NCBI RefSeq assembly: GCF_003337375.1
Contig: NZ_QPJD01000007.1
Span: forward strand, 310,001-374,000
DNA: 64,000 bases
Direction: 5' to 3'
DNA from: Paenibacillus prosopidis
GTDB lineage: Bacteria; Bacillota; Bacilli; Paenibacillales; Paenibacillaceae
The position numbers and the translations under genes were made by a program. This document shows, in pieces, positions 36,980 to 46,161 of this stretch (the first letter of the stretch is position 1; the number at the start of each line of letters is the position of its first letter). Below the pieces are notes generated by a model. That model ran no database searches. It saw only the letters and a program-made list of their open reading frames with translations, and had not been told where the DNA came from.

Positions 36980-37058
36980 CCTGGTCAACAGCCTCTAACG
37001 GGCCGCAAACCAAGGACCTTAGCTCCGCACGCAGAGCCGCGGACTGTCCGCCTTCTTT
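36980..37058 (-). other. GC-rich, structure-prone 3' region of gapA
   Basis: Between the gapA stop and the terminator the minus strand has several inverted repeats, such as GCGGACAGTCCGC and GGCTCTGCG..GGAGC, and GGTCCTTGG. No ORF is seen. It may be a stabilising or processing structure, or a small RNA; I do not recognise a family. Confidence 0.35.
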
Positions 37059-37060
37059 GC

Positions 37061-38110
<1,050 letters not shown>

Positions 38111-38180
38111 TCAAGATGTTTTGCATGTACGGCCTGCGCCTTCAGCAAATCATCATGATTCCTCATTCCAATTAAGCAGT

Positions 38181-39218
38181 CTATTGCTTCTCCTGCTCGA
38201 TCAACGCTGCAATCTCCAATGCTGCCGCCTCGTCTGTGACCAATACGTCATTGTGTCCAAAGCGCATAATCGCCGCTATCGCTTCGCCTTTGCTTTTGCC
38301 GCCGGCAACGCCGATGACAACTTCAGTTTTAACAATATCCTCGAGTCGTAACCCCACCGTTTGCATTTTGTGCACGACAGCGCCGTTACGGTCAAAATAA
38401 AACCCGAACGACTCCGCTAACGCACCTTCTGCTTCCATCGCGTCTATAACCTCGCGGTCCAGCCGCCTGCGTCTAGCCATTACGATAGCGTCCCCGATTC
38501 CATGGACAACGATGCGGGCGCTGCGAATGACTTCGACAATTTCCCGAATGTTAGGCTCTTGCATAATAGAGGCAAAAGCTTCCTCACCCAGATGATCAGG
38601 TACGTGTAAAAGCCGGTATTGCGCTCCCGTTCGCTTTGCCATTTGAGAAGCAATCGTGTTAGCCTGATAATCCAAGCTTTCCCCTAGTCCGCCTCTTGCC
38701 GGCACGAACCAGTTCGTCTTCATCGGCGTGTTCGTAACCAGTTGACTCGACACCTGCGCGATTGTAGTTCCGCCTGTTACCGCAACAACATCGTTAGGCT
38801 GCATGACTTTGGTCAGCACCTGGCATCCCGCACGGCCCAGCTCTCGCTTCGTTTGCATTGATGTTTCGGAGTCACCAGCTACAACAACGACCTGCGACAG
38901 GCCAAAATGGCTGCGTATCTTTTCTTCCAGCTCGAGCAGTCCGAACATCGTCTTGTAGAAAGGTTCAAGCTGTTCCAATAAAAGCTTGCCTGAATCGCTA
39001 ATCCGCATGCCTCCCGAATGAATCTCAAGCAGACCCTGCGTTTTCAAAAAATCGGTCTCCGCCCGGAGCATGCGCTCCGTCATCGATAATGCCGACGCCA
39101 ATGTCCGACGACCGATCATATCCGACAGCATCACCTGATGCAGGATCGAATACCTTTTCTTCATGACGTCGAGCAGATCCGGCACAAGCTGCTGCTGCAG
39201 TTCAACGATCTGACGCAT
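38181..39218 (-). CDS. cggR: Central glycolytic genes regulator CggR
   Basis: The 345-residue SorC/DeoR-family repressor has an N-terminal winged HTH (about 1-90, with VMLSDMIGRRTLASALSMTERMLRAE) and a C-terminal sugar-phosphate-binding domain (VVVAGDSETSM, TGGTTIAQV, GVAGGKSKGEAI). In B. subtilis it represses the gapA operon and is inactivated by fructose-1,6-bisphosphate. A matching operator lies just upstream at 39288-39323, so autoregulation is likely. It is the first gene of the operon. Confidence 0.96.
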   Translation of the reverse strand: MRQIVELQQQLVPDLLDVMKKRYSILHQVMLSDMIGRRTLASALSMTERMLRAETDFLKTQGLLEIHSGGMRISDSGKLLLEQLEPFYKTMFGLLELEEKIRSHFGLSQVVVVAGDSETSMQTKRELGRAGCQVLTKVMQPNDVVAVTGGTTIAQVSSQLVTNTPMKTNWFVPARGGLGESLDYQANTIASQMAKRTGAQYRLLHVPDHLGEEAFASIMQEPNIREIVEVIRSARIVVHGIGDAIVMARRRRLDREVIDAMEAEGALAESFGFYFDRNGAVVHKMQTVGLRLEDIVKTEVVIGVAGGKSKGEAIAAIMRFGHNDVLVTDEAAALEIAALIEQEKQ

Positions 39219-39287
39219 CTCTTATCCTTCACTCCATCGGCCTCTAGCGTATTCGGTTCATTCATGACCTTTGGACCATGACCATTG

Positions 39288-39323
39288 GACAGTTTATGTC
39301 CCGCGGTATCGTTTCAAGTCCCA
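39288..39323 (-). promoter_or_regulatory. CggR operator
   Basis: The minus strand fits the B. subtilis operator layout CGGGAC-N6-TGTC-N4-CGGGAC-N6-TGTC. The promoter-distal half is perfect (CGGGAC, ATAAAC, TGTC). The promoter-proximal half is degenerate (TGGGAC, TTGAAA, CGAT). Spacing is exact, and the site begins at about the transcription start. Confidence 0.85.
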
Positions 39324-39328
39324 CCTTT

Positions 39329-39357
39329 AGTTTATCGGAAATAAACAATTGAAGCAA
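39329..39357 (-). promoter_or_regulatory. sigma-A promoter of the cggR-gapA operon
   Basis: TTGCTT (39357-39352), a 17-base spacer and TAAACT (39334-39329), ending 5 bases before the CggR operator. Confidence 0.75.
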
Positions 39358-39470
39358 TAGTCGTTTTTTGATTGAAAACGGTTTCTGACACATTTTTCAC
39401 AAATTTAATTTTTGCGCACCCCTTGCTTTCAATCTCGTAATATTATATAATAACTTTTGCTACTGTTTTT

Positions 39471-39545
39471 GCGCCCGTGGTCCAATGGATATGACGTAGG
39501 CCTCCGGAGCCTGAGATCTAGGTTCGATTCCTAGCGGGCGCGCCA
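39471..39545 (+). tRNA. tRNA-Arg (anticodon CCG)
   Basis: Acceptor GCGCCCG pairs with CGGGCGC; G73 and an encoded CCA follow. The D arm GTCCAATGGATATGAC, anticodon loop CTCCGGA (anticodon CCG, reads CGG) and T arm with TTCGATT fold normally. Its place between cggR and clpP matches the lone tRNA-Arg near clpP in B. subtilis. Confidence 0.97.
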
Positions 39546-39578
39546 TAATTTTCATACAACTTCTATAATGGTACATAC

Positions 39579-39611
39579 AAACCGTTCCTATACGCAGGGA
39601 CGGTTTTTTTA
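39579..39611 (+). terminator. Terminator of tRNA-Arg
   Basis: AACCGTTCC/GGGACGGTT stem-loop followed by seven T residues. Confidence 0.85.
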
Positions 39612-39637
39612 ATTTTTTTACCCAATCGGCAGATTTG

Positions 39638-39654
39638 TTTGACTATCTTTGACT
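39638..39654 (+). promoter_or_regulatory. CtsR operator of clpP
   Basis: TTTGACT-ATC-TTTGACT is the complement-strand form of the CtsR heptad repeat with the required 3-base spacer. It overlaps the -35 of the clpP promoter, so CtsR would block polymerase until heat or protein stress. No ctsR gene is in the window. Confidence 0.85.
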
Positions 39655-39677
39655 TTTGACTTTTCATCCGTTATTAT
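39649..39677 (+). promoter_or_regulatory. sigma-A promoter of clpP
   Basis: TTGACT (39649-39654), a 17-base spacer and TATTAT (39672-39677), overlapping the CtsR box. Confidence 0.75.
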
Positions 39678-39723
39678 GAAATTACGATTTAACCAATCAT
39701 TGATCTTGAGGAGGGGGCTTACG

Positions 39724-40314
39724 TTGGATATGAATTTCGTTCCTATGGTTATTGAGCAAAACAATCGAGGTGAGCGTGCCTATGACATTTACTCTCGCCT
39801 ATTGAAAGATCGCATTATTTTTCTCGGTTCAGGCGTAAATGACGTGGTGGCCAACTCCATCATTGCTCAAATGCTATTCCTTGCTGCCGATGATCCGGAG
39901 AAGGACATTTCTCTCTACATTAACAGCCCAGGCGGTTCAATCACAGCTGGTATGGCTATCTACGATACAATGCAATATATTAAACCGGACGTGTCGACGA
40001 TTTGCGTAGGCATGGCTGCTTCCATGGGTGCCTTCCTGCTGACTGCAGGTGCTAAAGGCAAACGTTACGCGCTTCCAAATAGTGAAGTCATGATTCACCA
40101 GCCGCTTGGCGGTGCTGAAGGTCAAGCGAGCGACATCGAAATTCGCGCGCGCCGCATCCTTAAGATGCGCGATAAGCTTAACGGTATTTTGGCAGACCGC
40201 AGCGGTCAGCCGCTTAGCCGCATCGAGAAGGATACCGATCGCGATTATTTCATGAGCGCGGAAGAAGCGAAAGAATACGGTCTCGTAGATAAAGTCATTG
40301 AGAAAATCGGCTAA
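39724..40314 (+). CDS. clpP: ATP-dependent Clp protease proteolytic subunit
   Basis: About 196 aa. The catalytic triad lies in [11 protein letters not shown] (Ser about 99), MIHQPLGG (His about 124) and [11 protein letters not shown] (Asp about 173). The N-terminus [21 protein letters not shown] is typical. The ribosome binding site GAGGAGGGGG favours TTG 39724, with ATG 39730 as an alternative. ClpP forms a 14-mer that degrades substrates fed by ClpX, ClpC or ClpE, including tmRNA-tagged proteins. It is monocistronic, with a CtsR-controlled promoter and its own terminator. Confidence 0.97.
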   Translation: MDMNFVPMVIEQNNRGERAYDIYSRLLKDRIIFLGSGVNDVVANSIIAQMLFLAADDPEKDISLYINSPGGSITAGMAIYDTMQYIKPDVSTICVGMAASMGAFLLTAGAKGKRYALPNSEVMIHQPLGGAEGQASDIEIRARRILKMRDKLNGILADRSGQPLSRIEKDTDRDYFMSAEEAKEYGLVDKVIEKIG

Positions 40315-40324
40315 CAGCCATTTT

Positions 40325-40367
40325 AAAAACAGCAGGTCGGAGGCAGCTCCTGACCTGCTGTTTTTGT
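40325..40367 (+). terminator. Terminator of clpP
   Basis: AAAAACAGCAGGTC/GACCTGCTGTTTTT stem, with T residues following. Confidence 0.9.
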
Positions 40368-40386
40368 TTAAAGTCTAATTTAGCCG

Positions 40387-40520
40387 CATTAAGGTGCATT
40401 TCTGCACCTCATCAAGAGCTTTAGCTTGGTTCAGCGACATTAAGGTGTACTTCTGCACTTCATCAAGAGCTTTAGCCTGATTTGGCCAAATTTATGGTGT
40501 ATTTTTGCATTTCCTAAACT
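40387..40520. repeat. Tandem intergenic repeat with 51-bp period (about 2.6 copies)
   Basis: Unit 1 (40387-40437) and unit 2 (40438-40488) begin CATTAAGGTG and share ATCAAGAGCTTTAGC; a third, decayed unit runs to about 40520. Each unit contains a small palindrome of the type GGTGCA-TTTC-TGCACC. It fills the gene-free stretch between clpP and the HPr gene, which otherwise holds only the two flanking terminators. Confidence 0.75.
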
Positions 40521-40610
40521 CGCTGACTACTCTCAACATGTAACCGGTGTAAGCCCAAACATCTCTACACACCATAGCACCCTCGGGCGACCCTACCTTT
40601 TCCCACAACG

Positions 40611-40656
40611 CAAAAAAAAGAGCTGCCGCCGCAAGTTCGTAAAGAACCTGCGTGAC
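40611..40656 (-). terminator. Probable terminator after the HPr gene
   Basis: On the minus strand CGCAGGTTC/GAACTTGCG forms a hairpin, and after GCGGCAGCTC comes an eight-T run. The gap between stem and T run makes it less certain. Confidence 0.5.
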
Positions 40657-40682
40657 TTCTCCCCTTCTTCATTCTTAACGTT

Positions 40683-40952
40683 TTATTGGTTTTCCAACTC
40701 TTCTTTGCTGACCAAAGCGACTAAAGCGTTTACAGCCTGCTCTGCATCCGAACCCTCTGCACTAATCGATACTTCAGTGCCGGAACTGATTGCCAAGCTC
40801 ATAATTCCCATAATGGATTTGGCATTCACTTTCTTGTCGTCTTTCTCAACAAATACTTCGGAGGAAAATTTGTTCGCTTCTTGTACGAATAATGCTGCAG
40901 GTCTTGCATGAAGCCCCGTCTTAAGGCGAACGACAACCGGAAGCCTTGTCAT
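40683..40952 (-). CDS. HPr-family phosphocarrier at the crh locus, with His15 and Ser46
   Basis: 89 aa from ATG 40952, behind AGGGGGT; the frame opens further upstream without a site. It lies downstream of rapZ-yvcK-whiA, exactly where Bacillus has crh. Crh has Gln at position 15; here GLHARPAAL keeps the PTS phosphorylation site His15, and AKSIMGIM keeps the HprK site Ser46. So it could act both as PTS HPr and as CcpA co-factor. The rest (FVQEANKFSSEVFVEKDDKKVNAK) resembles Crh. HprK, its kinase, is encoded at 58806. Confidence 0.88.
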   Translation of the reverse strand: MTRLPVVVRLKTGLHARPAALFVQEANKFSSEVFVEKDDKKVNAKSIMGIMSLAISSGTEVSISAEGSDAEQAVNALVALVSKEELENQ

Positions 40953-41000
40953 GGAAACCATACCCCCTATATTATACTCAATCATTAGCATGCAGCACTA

Positions 41001-41047
41001 GCGTAAACGGCAGTTGCCGACTTTCTGGCTGCAAAAGCTCGTTTCGC
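41001..41047. repeat. Short palindromic interspersed element, copy 1
   Basis: GCGTAAACG...CGTTTCGC outer arms enclose a second imperfect stem. The same arms occur at 43996-44043. The rest of the 40953-41157 spacer holds a further hairpin near 41060-41103 and no ORF. Confidence 0.5.
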
Positions 41048-41157
41048 GGTGAAAGATAAGCATGGTATAAGCTTCAACCTTATACTTCTTATCTTATTAA
41101 ATAAAGCCATTTTGCATTATTATAACATTATACCAGCTGATACACTAGGATAAAAGG

Positions 41158-42087
41158 TCAGACGCCGCGGATTTTTTCCGCAAGTTCGTCGATTTTGCGC
41201 AAACGGTGGTTAACACCCGATTTGCTGACCTTCCCTTTGAGCATTTCGCCGACTTCCGTCAGATTCATATCAGGATGCTGCAGCCTAATTTCTGCTACTT
41301 CCCTTAATTTATCCGGCAAGCTCTCGAGCCCGACTTCTCTCTGCAGCAGCTTAATGTTTTCAATCTGACGAACGGCGGCCCCGATCGTTTTATTCAGGTT
41401 AGCCGTTTCGCAATTAACGATTCGGTTAACGGAATTGCGCATATCGCGCATAATCCGAACATCCTCAAACTTAAACAGTGCTTGATGCGCGCCTACGATA
41501 TTCAAGAGCTCGATAATTTTCTCGCCCTCTTTGATATAGAAGATAAAGCCCTTTTTCCGTTCAATGCACCTTGCATTTAAGTCAAATTTATTCGCCAGGT
41601 CTACAAGCGCCTCGCAATGCTCTTGGTACATCGACGATATCTCCAAATGATACGATGAGCCCTCGGGATTGTTGACGGATCCTCCTGCCAGAAAGGCGCC
41701 GCGCAAATACGAGCGCTTGCAGCAGGGCTTGCGAATAATTTCCTTGTCGATTCCAAGGTTGAACATAAACCCTTCGGATACAATTTTGAGCTCGCTCAAA
41801 ATTTCCTGAACCCCCGCCGGGATTCGGACGATATATACATTATTTTTTTTGAGCCTCATCTTTTTACGGACGAGCAGCTCGACGTGCACTTCATAATGTT
41901 TTTTGAGCAGGGAATAAATTCTTCTGGCAATCGCGGCATTTTCCGTTGAGATGTCCAAAACGACTTTGCGGCTGGATACGCTGACTGAACCGTTCATCCG
42001 TATGAGTGCTGACAACTCCGCTCTCTCACAACAGCTATCCGCTTCGATTAATGTCAGTTCCTTCTTCGTTTGCGCCGCAAAAGACAT
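41158..42087 (-). CDS. whiA: DNA-binding protein WhiA
   Basis: The 309-residue protein has an N-terminal LAGLIDADG-homing-endonuclease-like region ([41 protein letters not shown] segment) and a C-terminal HTH ([25 protein letters not shown]). It is known to regulate sporulation in actinomycetes and to affect division and chromosome segregation in Bacillus. It starts 6 bp after yvcK and belongs to the rapZ-yvcK-whiA operon. Confidence 0.96.
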   Translation of the reverse strand: MSFAAQTKKELTLIEADSCCERAELSALIRMNGSVSVSSRKVVLDISTENAAIARRIYSLLKKHYEVHVELLVRKKMRLKKNNVYIVRIPAGVQEILSELKIVSEGFMFNLGIDKEIIRKPCCKRSYLRGAFLAGGSVNNPEGSSYHLEISSMYQEHCEALVDLANKFDLNARCIERKKGFIFYIKEGEKIIELLNIVGAHQALFKFEDVRIMRDMRNSVNRIVNCETANLNKTIGAAVRQIENIKLLQREVGLESLPDKLREVAEIRLQHPDMNLTEVGEMLKGKVSKSGVNHRLRKIDELAEKIRGV

Positions 42088-42093
42088 CGTTGA

Positions 42094-43080
42094 TCACCTC
42101 TTTCGTAACATCCAGTTCTCTACCAGTTTATATATATGATGACTTAAACGTTCTGCATCATGCCGCAAAAAAGTACGGAACAGTACAAGACGGTCTGCTA
42201 TAACCTCATAACCTTTGCGCGTCACTTCATCCAAATCGAGATGAACCGCCTTCGCACCCATTTCAGCATATTTGCTTTCAATTTGCGGTGGTATTTCCCC
42301 GTCATTTACAATAACATAATCGAACAGGTGATTGCCAATATGAGCATGTATCGCATCCAAATGATCACCAACTGAATAATTATCCGTTTCGCCCGGCTGC
42401 GTCATAACGTTACAAACAAACAGCTTCACCGCTTCAGACTCCACGATTGCGCTTGCAAGCTTAGGCACTAATAAATTTGGAATAATACTCGTGTATAAGC
42501 TGCCTGGACCGATCAGAATCGCATCCGCCTGCTCAATCGCTTCAACCGCTTCCTGCAGCGGCTCCACGTCAGCCGGCTCCAGAAACACACGTTTGATCGC
42601 TTGGCCAGCCTTCGGAATCATCGATTCACCCGTTACAATGGAGCCGTCCGCCATTTCTGCCTTCAGCACAATTGCCCGGCCCGCTGCAGGGAGAACGCGT
42701 CCCCGCACGGCCAATACACGGCTTAACTCGCGAATGCCGGTAACGAAGTCGCCGGAGATATCCGTCATTGCCGCCAGCATTAAGTTGCCCAGGCTGTGTC
42801 CGGCAAGGCCCGGTACACTCTTAAAACGATACTGCAGCACCTCTGTGAGCAGAGGCTCCGCATCCGCGAGTGCCATCAGGACGTTGCGAATATCGCCTGG
42901 CGGCGGAATTTGCAGCTCATTCCGAAGGATGCCGGAGCTCCCTCCATCATCAGCGACCGTTACAATGGCCGTAATATCGAGCGGCTTTTCCTTTAGTCCG
43001 CGCAGCATGACAGAGAGGCCCGTACCTCCGCCGATGACGACGATTTTCGGGCGCCTCATAATTTTGTGTCTATTCTGCAT
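42094..43080 (-). CDS. yvcK: Gluconeogenesis factor YvcK (CofD-like)
   Basis: The 328-residue protein has VVIGGGTGLSVMLRGLK (about 11-27), VADDGGSSGILR, and PPPGDIRNVLMAL, the UDP-sugar-binding Rossmann signature of the YvcK/MgfK family. In B. subtilis it is needed for growth on gluconeogenic carbon and for cell shape, through peptidoglycan precursor supply. Its start follows GGGGTGAGAG and lies 12 bp after rapZ. It is soluble, sometimes found in helical patterns under the membrane. Confidence 0.95.
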   Translation of the reverse strand: MQNRHKIMRRPKIVVIGGGTGLSVMLRGLKEKPLDITAIVTVADDGGSSGILRNELQIPPPGDIRNVLMALADAEPLLTEVLQYRFKSVPGLAGHSLGNLMLAAMTDISGDFVTGIRELSRVLAVRGRVLPAAGRAIVLKAEMADGSIVTGESMIPKAGQAIKRVFLEPADVEPLQEAVEAIEQADAILIGPGSLYTSIIPNLLVPKLASAIVESEAVKLFVCNVMTQPGETDNYSVGDHLDAIHAHIGNHLFDYVIVNDGEIPPQIESKYAEMGAKAVHLDLDEVTRKGYEVIADRLVLFRTFLRHDAERLSHHIYKLVENWMLRKR

Positions 43081-43092
43081 TCTCTCACCCCG

Positions 43093-43980
43093 TCAATGCT
43101 TGTCACGTTCGGCATCGCGATGGCTGATACGTACACGTTCCGTATCGCTGCTTCCGAGCATGCGGCCCAAATATTCGGCAATGGCAACGGAGCGATGCTT
43201 CCCGCCCGTACATCCAATACCGATGACAACCTGGCTTTTCCCTTCCTTGCGATAAAGCGGAATAAGGAACTGCAGCATGTCAAGCAGCTTAGTTAGAAAT
43301 TGTTGCGTCTCGGGCCATTTCATTACATAATCGTAAACATCGGGATTTTGACCGGTATTGGGGCGCAAATGTTCGACATAATGCGGGTTAGGCAAAAAGC
43401 GTACATCATAGATGAGATCGGCATCAATTGGAATTCCGTACTTGAAGCCGAACGAGGTTACGTTCACGGAGAGGCTGTTTTGCTCCAGATTCGTAAATCT
43501 CGAGATAATTCGCTCCTTTAAATGAACCGGCTTCAAAATACTCGTATCAATGACCTGAGACGCCGAGCCCTTCAAATCCTCGAGCAGACGGCGTTCATTA
43601 CGAATACCTTCGAGCGGCATTCCCTCAGGGGCAAGCGGATGACGACGGCGGCTCTCCTTATAGCGCTGCACAAGCACCTCGTCGGTAGCATCCAGAAACA
43701 ATATTTCACAGCTAATGGTGAAATGTTCTTTAATGTAGGTTAATGATTCCGACAACGCAGTAAAAAATTCCCGGCCTCTTAAATCGATCACAAGCGCCAC
43801 TTTCCCGATTTTACCGTTGGACTGCTCAATTAGCTCTGCAAATTTAGGTATAAGTACCGGAGGTAAATTGTCTACACAGAAGAAACCGAGATCCTCCAGG
43901 CTTTGAACAGCAATTGTTTTGCCTGCGCCCGACATCCCGGTTATAATGACAAGCTTCGCCATTGTTGCTGCCGTTTCCAT
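43093..43980 (-). CDS. rapZ: RNase adapter RapZ / nucleotide-binding protein YvcJ
   Basis: The 295-residue P-loop protein has Walker [12 protein letters not shown] (about 12-22), the DNLPP motif, [16 protein letters not shown] and the C-terminal [17 protein letters not shown]. YvcJ in Bacillus hydrolyses nucleotides and affects competence; RapZ in enterobacteria guides RNase E to a small RNA and senses glucosamine-6-phosphate. Which role applies here is unknown. AGGAGGAG precedes the ATG. It is the first gene of rapZ-yvcK-whiA. Confidence 0.95.
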   Translation of the reverse strand: METAATMAKLVIITGMSGAGKTIAVQSLEDLGFFCVDNLPPVLIPKFAELIEQSNGKIGKVALVIDLRGREFFTALSESLTYIKEHFTISCEILFLDATDEVLVQRYKESRRRHPLAPEGMPLEGIRNERRLLEDLKGSASQVIDTSILKPVHLKERIISRFTNLEQNSLSVNVTSFGFKYGIPIDADLIYDVRFLPNPHYVEHLRPNTGQNPDVYDYVMKWPETQQFLTKLLDMLQFLIPLYRKEGKSQVVIGIGCTGGKHRSVAIAEYLGRMLGSSDTERVRISHRDAERDKH

Positions 43981-43995
43981 GATTAACTCCTCCTA

Positions 43996-44043
43996 GCGTA
44001 AACGGCTATCGCCGTCATCTGACGGCATAGAATTCCGTTTCGC
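43996..44043. repeat. Short palindromic interspersed element, copy 2
   Basis: GCGTAAACGG/CCGTTTCGC outer stem with a perfect inner hairpin GCCGTCA-TC-TGACGGC. It lies in the leader just before the rapZ ribosome binding site. Compare 41001-41047. Confidence 0.55.
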
Positions 44044-44055
44044 AAACCTACTTTC

Positions 44056-45006
44056 TTATCCTCTTAAAATGAGACCTGCCGCACCGACTACACCTGCGTC
44101 ATTGCCGAGAGTTGCTGCAACGATTTTAACGTTTTCTTTTGCTTGGTCCTGTGTATATTTCTCGAATACTTCCCGAATTTGATCGAATAAGAAATCGCCG
44201 GCCTTCGATACTCCGCCGCCAATGATGAAATATTGAGGATTAAGCACGATTGCAATCATGGCCATCGACTTGCCTAAATAGAACGCAGCTCGATTCACGA
44301 TTCGTGTCGCAACTTCATCCCCTGCTTTTGCCGCATCAAGGACATCCTTCGCCATAATATTTTCTACTTGCGAAAGTGAAGTACGGTCACCGCGTTCCAC
44401 GGCGTCCTTCGCCATACGGATAATGCCGGTCGCCGAAGAGACCGTTTCCAAGCAGCCCATTTTGCCGCAGCCGCATTGAATTGCTTCAAGGTCAGGCACA
44501 ATCGACATATGCCCTAGCTCGCCCGCCATTCCTGCGTAGCCCTCCACGATTTTGCCATCTATAATAATACCGCCGCCAACTCCGGTTCCGAGCGTGTAGC
44601 ATACGCAATGAGCAATGCCTCTGCCCGCTCCGCCCCAAGCTTCGCCCAGTGCAGCAACGTTAGCGTCATTGTTGACCTTAACCGTCTTGTTGAGCTCCTG
44701 CTCTAAGTACGCTTTCAAGTTAACGTTCTCAATTTTCAAGTTCGGCGCGAATTTTACGATCCCGTTCGGAATGTCCAGAAATCCGGCAATACCAACGCCG
44801 ACACCGTCAACCTGCTCCCATTCATAGTCGGATTCCACTACGATTTGCTGTGCATATTTTGCAATATTTTGAAGGATAGTGTCCGTTCCTTTACTCGCCT
44901 CCGTCGGCCCTTCGTACGTATGGAGCAATTGTCCATCCGGATTACAAATACCTACCTTAATAGCAGTTCCGCCGACATCGACTCCAACGTAAATCTTTTC
45001 AGACAT
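44056..45006 (-). CDS. glk: ROK-family glucokinase
   Basis: About 316 aa from ATG 45006 behind GAGGTGG. The ATP-binding GVDVGGTAIKVGI, catalytic NDANVAALGE, GTGVGGGIIIDGKI, and the zinc motif CGCGKMGCLE (about 175-184) identify the ROK family; the overall pattern is that of GlkA. It phosphorylates glucose to glucose-6-phosphate in the cytosol. It stands between trxB and rapZ where B. subtilis has yvcI, and follows a terminator, so it has its own promoter. Confidence 0.93.
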   Translation of the reverse strand: MSEKIYVGVDVGGTAIKVGICNPDGQLLHTYEGPTEASKGTDTILQNIAKYAQQIVVESDYEWEQVDGVGVGIAGFLDIPNGIVKFAPNLKIENVNLKAYLEQELNKTVKVNNDANVAALGEAWGGAGRGIAHCVCYTLGTGVGGGIIIDGKIVEGYAGMAGELGHMSIVPDLEAIQCGCGKMGCLETVSSATGIIRMAKDAVERGDRTSLSQVENIMAKDVLDAAKAGDEVATRIVNRAAFYLGKSMAMIAIVLNPQYFIIGGGVSKAGDFLFDQIREVFEKYTQDQAKENVKIVAATLGNDAGVVGAAGLILRG

Positions 45007-45116
45007 CACTAGTCCACCTCATCAATATGTTAATCTTCTCTGTAACACTATAAGCTTTCCTTCGCCCTGCGGTCAAGACTGCGAAATACTGGAAAAATCA
45101 AGCGTTCCCGGCTATT

Positions 45117-45162
45117 GAAAAGGCTATACCTTCAAGCATATCGCCCTGTTGGTATAGCCCCT
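45117..45162 (-). terminator. Terminator after trxB
   Basis: GGGGCTATACC/GGTATAGCCTTTT stem-loop on the minus strand between trxB and glk. Confidence 0.8.
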
Positions 45163-45193
45163 TCCGTATCGTTATGATGCGCCTCGCCTAAAA

Positions 45194-46141
45194 TTACAAC
45201 GATTTGCTCCAATCATGCGTAATGGCACCTTCGAGAAATCTTTCGCAATCGAGTGCAGCCATACAACCGCTGCCTGCAGCCGTAATGGCTTGACGATATT
45301 TGCTGTCTTGAACGTCGCCGCAAGCAAATACGCCAGGTACATTCGTTTCGGTGGTACCCGGTTTTACAACAATGTAACCATGATCGTCCGTTTCGATTTG
45401 TCCGCCTAGAAATTTCGTATTCGGCGTATGTCCGATCGCTACAAATATGCCGTCCGTTTCAATAACCTCTTCTTCGCCTGTTTTATTATCACGGACCTTA
45501 AGGCCCGTTACGCCCATGCCGCCCGCCACAACCTCAAGCGGAGTACGGTTTAGGCTCCAGCTGATCTTTTCGTTCTCACGGGCGCGGTCCTGCATGATTT
45601 TCGAAGCACGCAGCTCATCACGGCGGTTAACCAATTCAACATTGGTGGCAAAGCGCGTCAGGAAGCCTGCTTCCTCCATCGCGGAGTCTCCGCCGCCTAC
45701 AACGATAATCTTTTTGCCGCGGAAGAAGAAGCCGTCACAGGTTGCGCATGTGCTTACGCCGCGGCCGACATTCTCCTTCTCTCCCGGGATGCCAAGATAC
45801 TTAGCCGATGCGCCGGTGGAGATGATCAGGCTCTCGCCGACGAGTTCGCCGTGGCCTTCCACCTGAAGCTTGAATGGGCGCTCAGACATATCAACGCTGT
45901 TCACCCAGCCGGTTATGAACTTAGCGCCGAAGCGTTCAGCCTGCTTCCGCATATTTTCCATGAGCTCAGGACCCATAATTCCTTCCGGAAAACCAGGGAA
46001 ATTCTCAACCTCGGTTGTCGTCGTCAGCTGGCCGCCCGGCTCAGGTCCTTCAATGATCAGCGGGCTCATGTTCGCGCGGGCCAAATAAATAGCCGCCGTA
46101 AGTCCGGCAGGACCGGTACCGATAATAATCGATTTGTACAT
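45194..46141 (-). CDS. trxB: Thioredoxin-disulfide reductase
   Basis: 315 aa from ATG 46141 behind GAGGTGA. FAD-binding GTGPAGLTAAIYLARA, redox-active CATCDGFF (Cys about 134 and 137), NADPH-binding VVGGGDSAMEEAGFLTR and the late GVFACGDVQD are all present. It keeps thioredoxin reduced with NADPH. It is 21 bp downstream of the TPR gene, as in the yvcD-trxB pair of B. subtilis. Confidence 0.97.
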   Translation of the reverse strand: MYKSIIIGTGPAGLTAAIYLARANMSPLIIEGPEPGGQLTTTTEVENFPGFPEGIMGPELMENMRKQAERFGAKFITGWVNSVDMSERPFKLQVEGHGELVGESLIISTGASAKYLGIPGEKENVGRGVSTCATCDGFFFRGKKIIVVGGGDSAMEEAGFLTRFATNVELVNRRDELRASKIMQDRARENEKISWSLNRTPLEVVAGGMGVTGLKVRDNKTGEEEVIETDGIFVAIGHTPNTKFLGGQIETDDHGYIVVKPGTTETNVPGVFACGDVQDSKYRQAITAAGSGCMAALDCERFLEGAITHDWSKSL

Positions 46142-46161
46142 ACAGATCACCTCATGAATGT

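Noticed and set aside
40387..40520. Possible CRISPR array
   Set aside because: The units are contiguous imperfect tandem repeats without unique spacers, and no cas genes are present.
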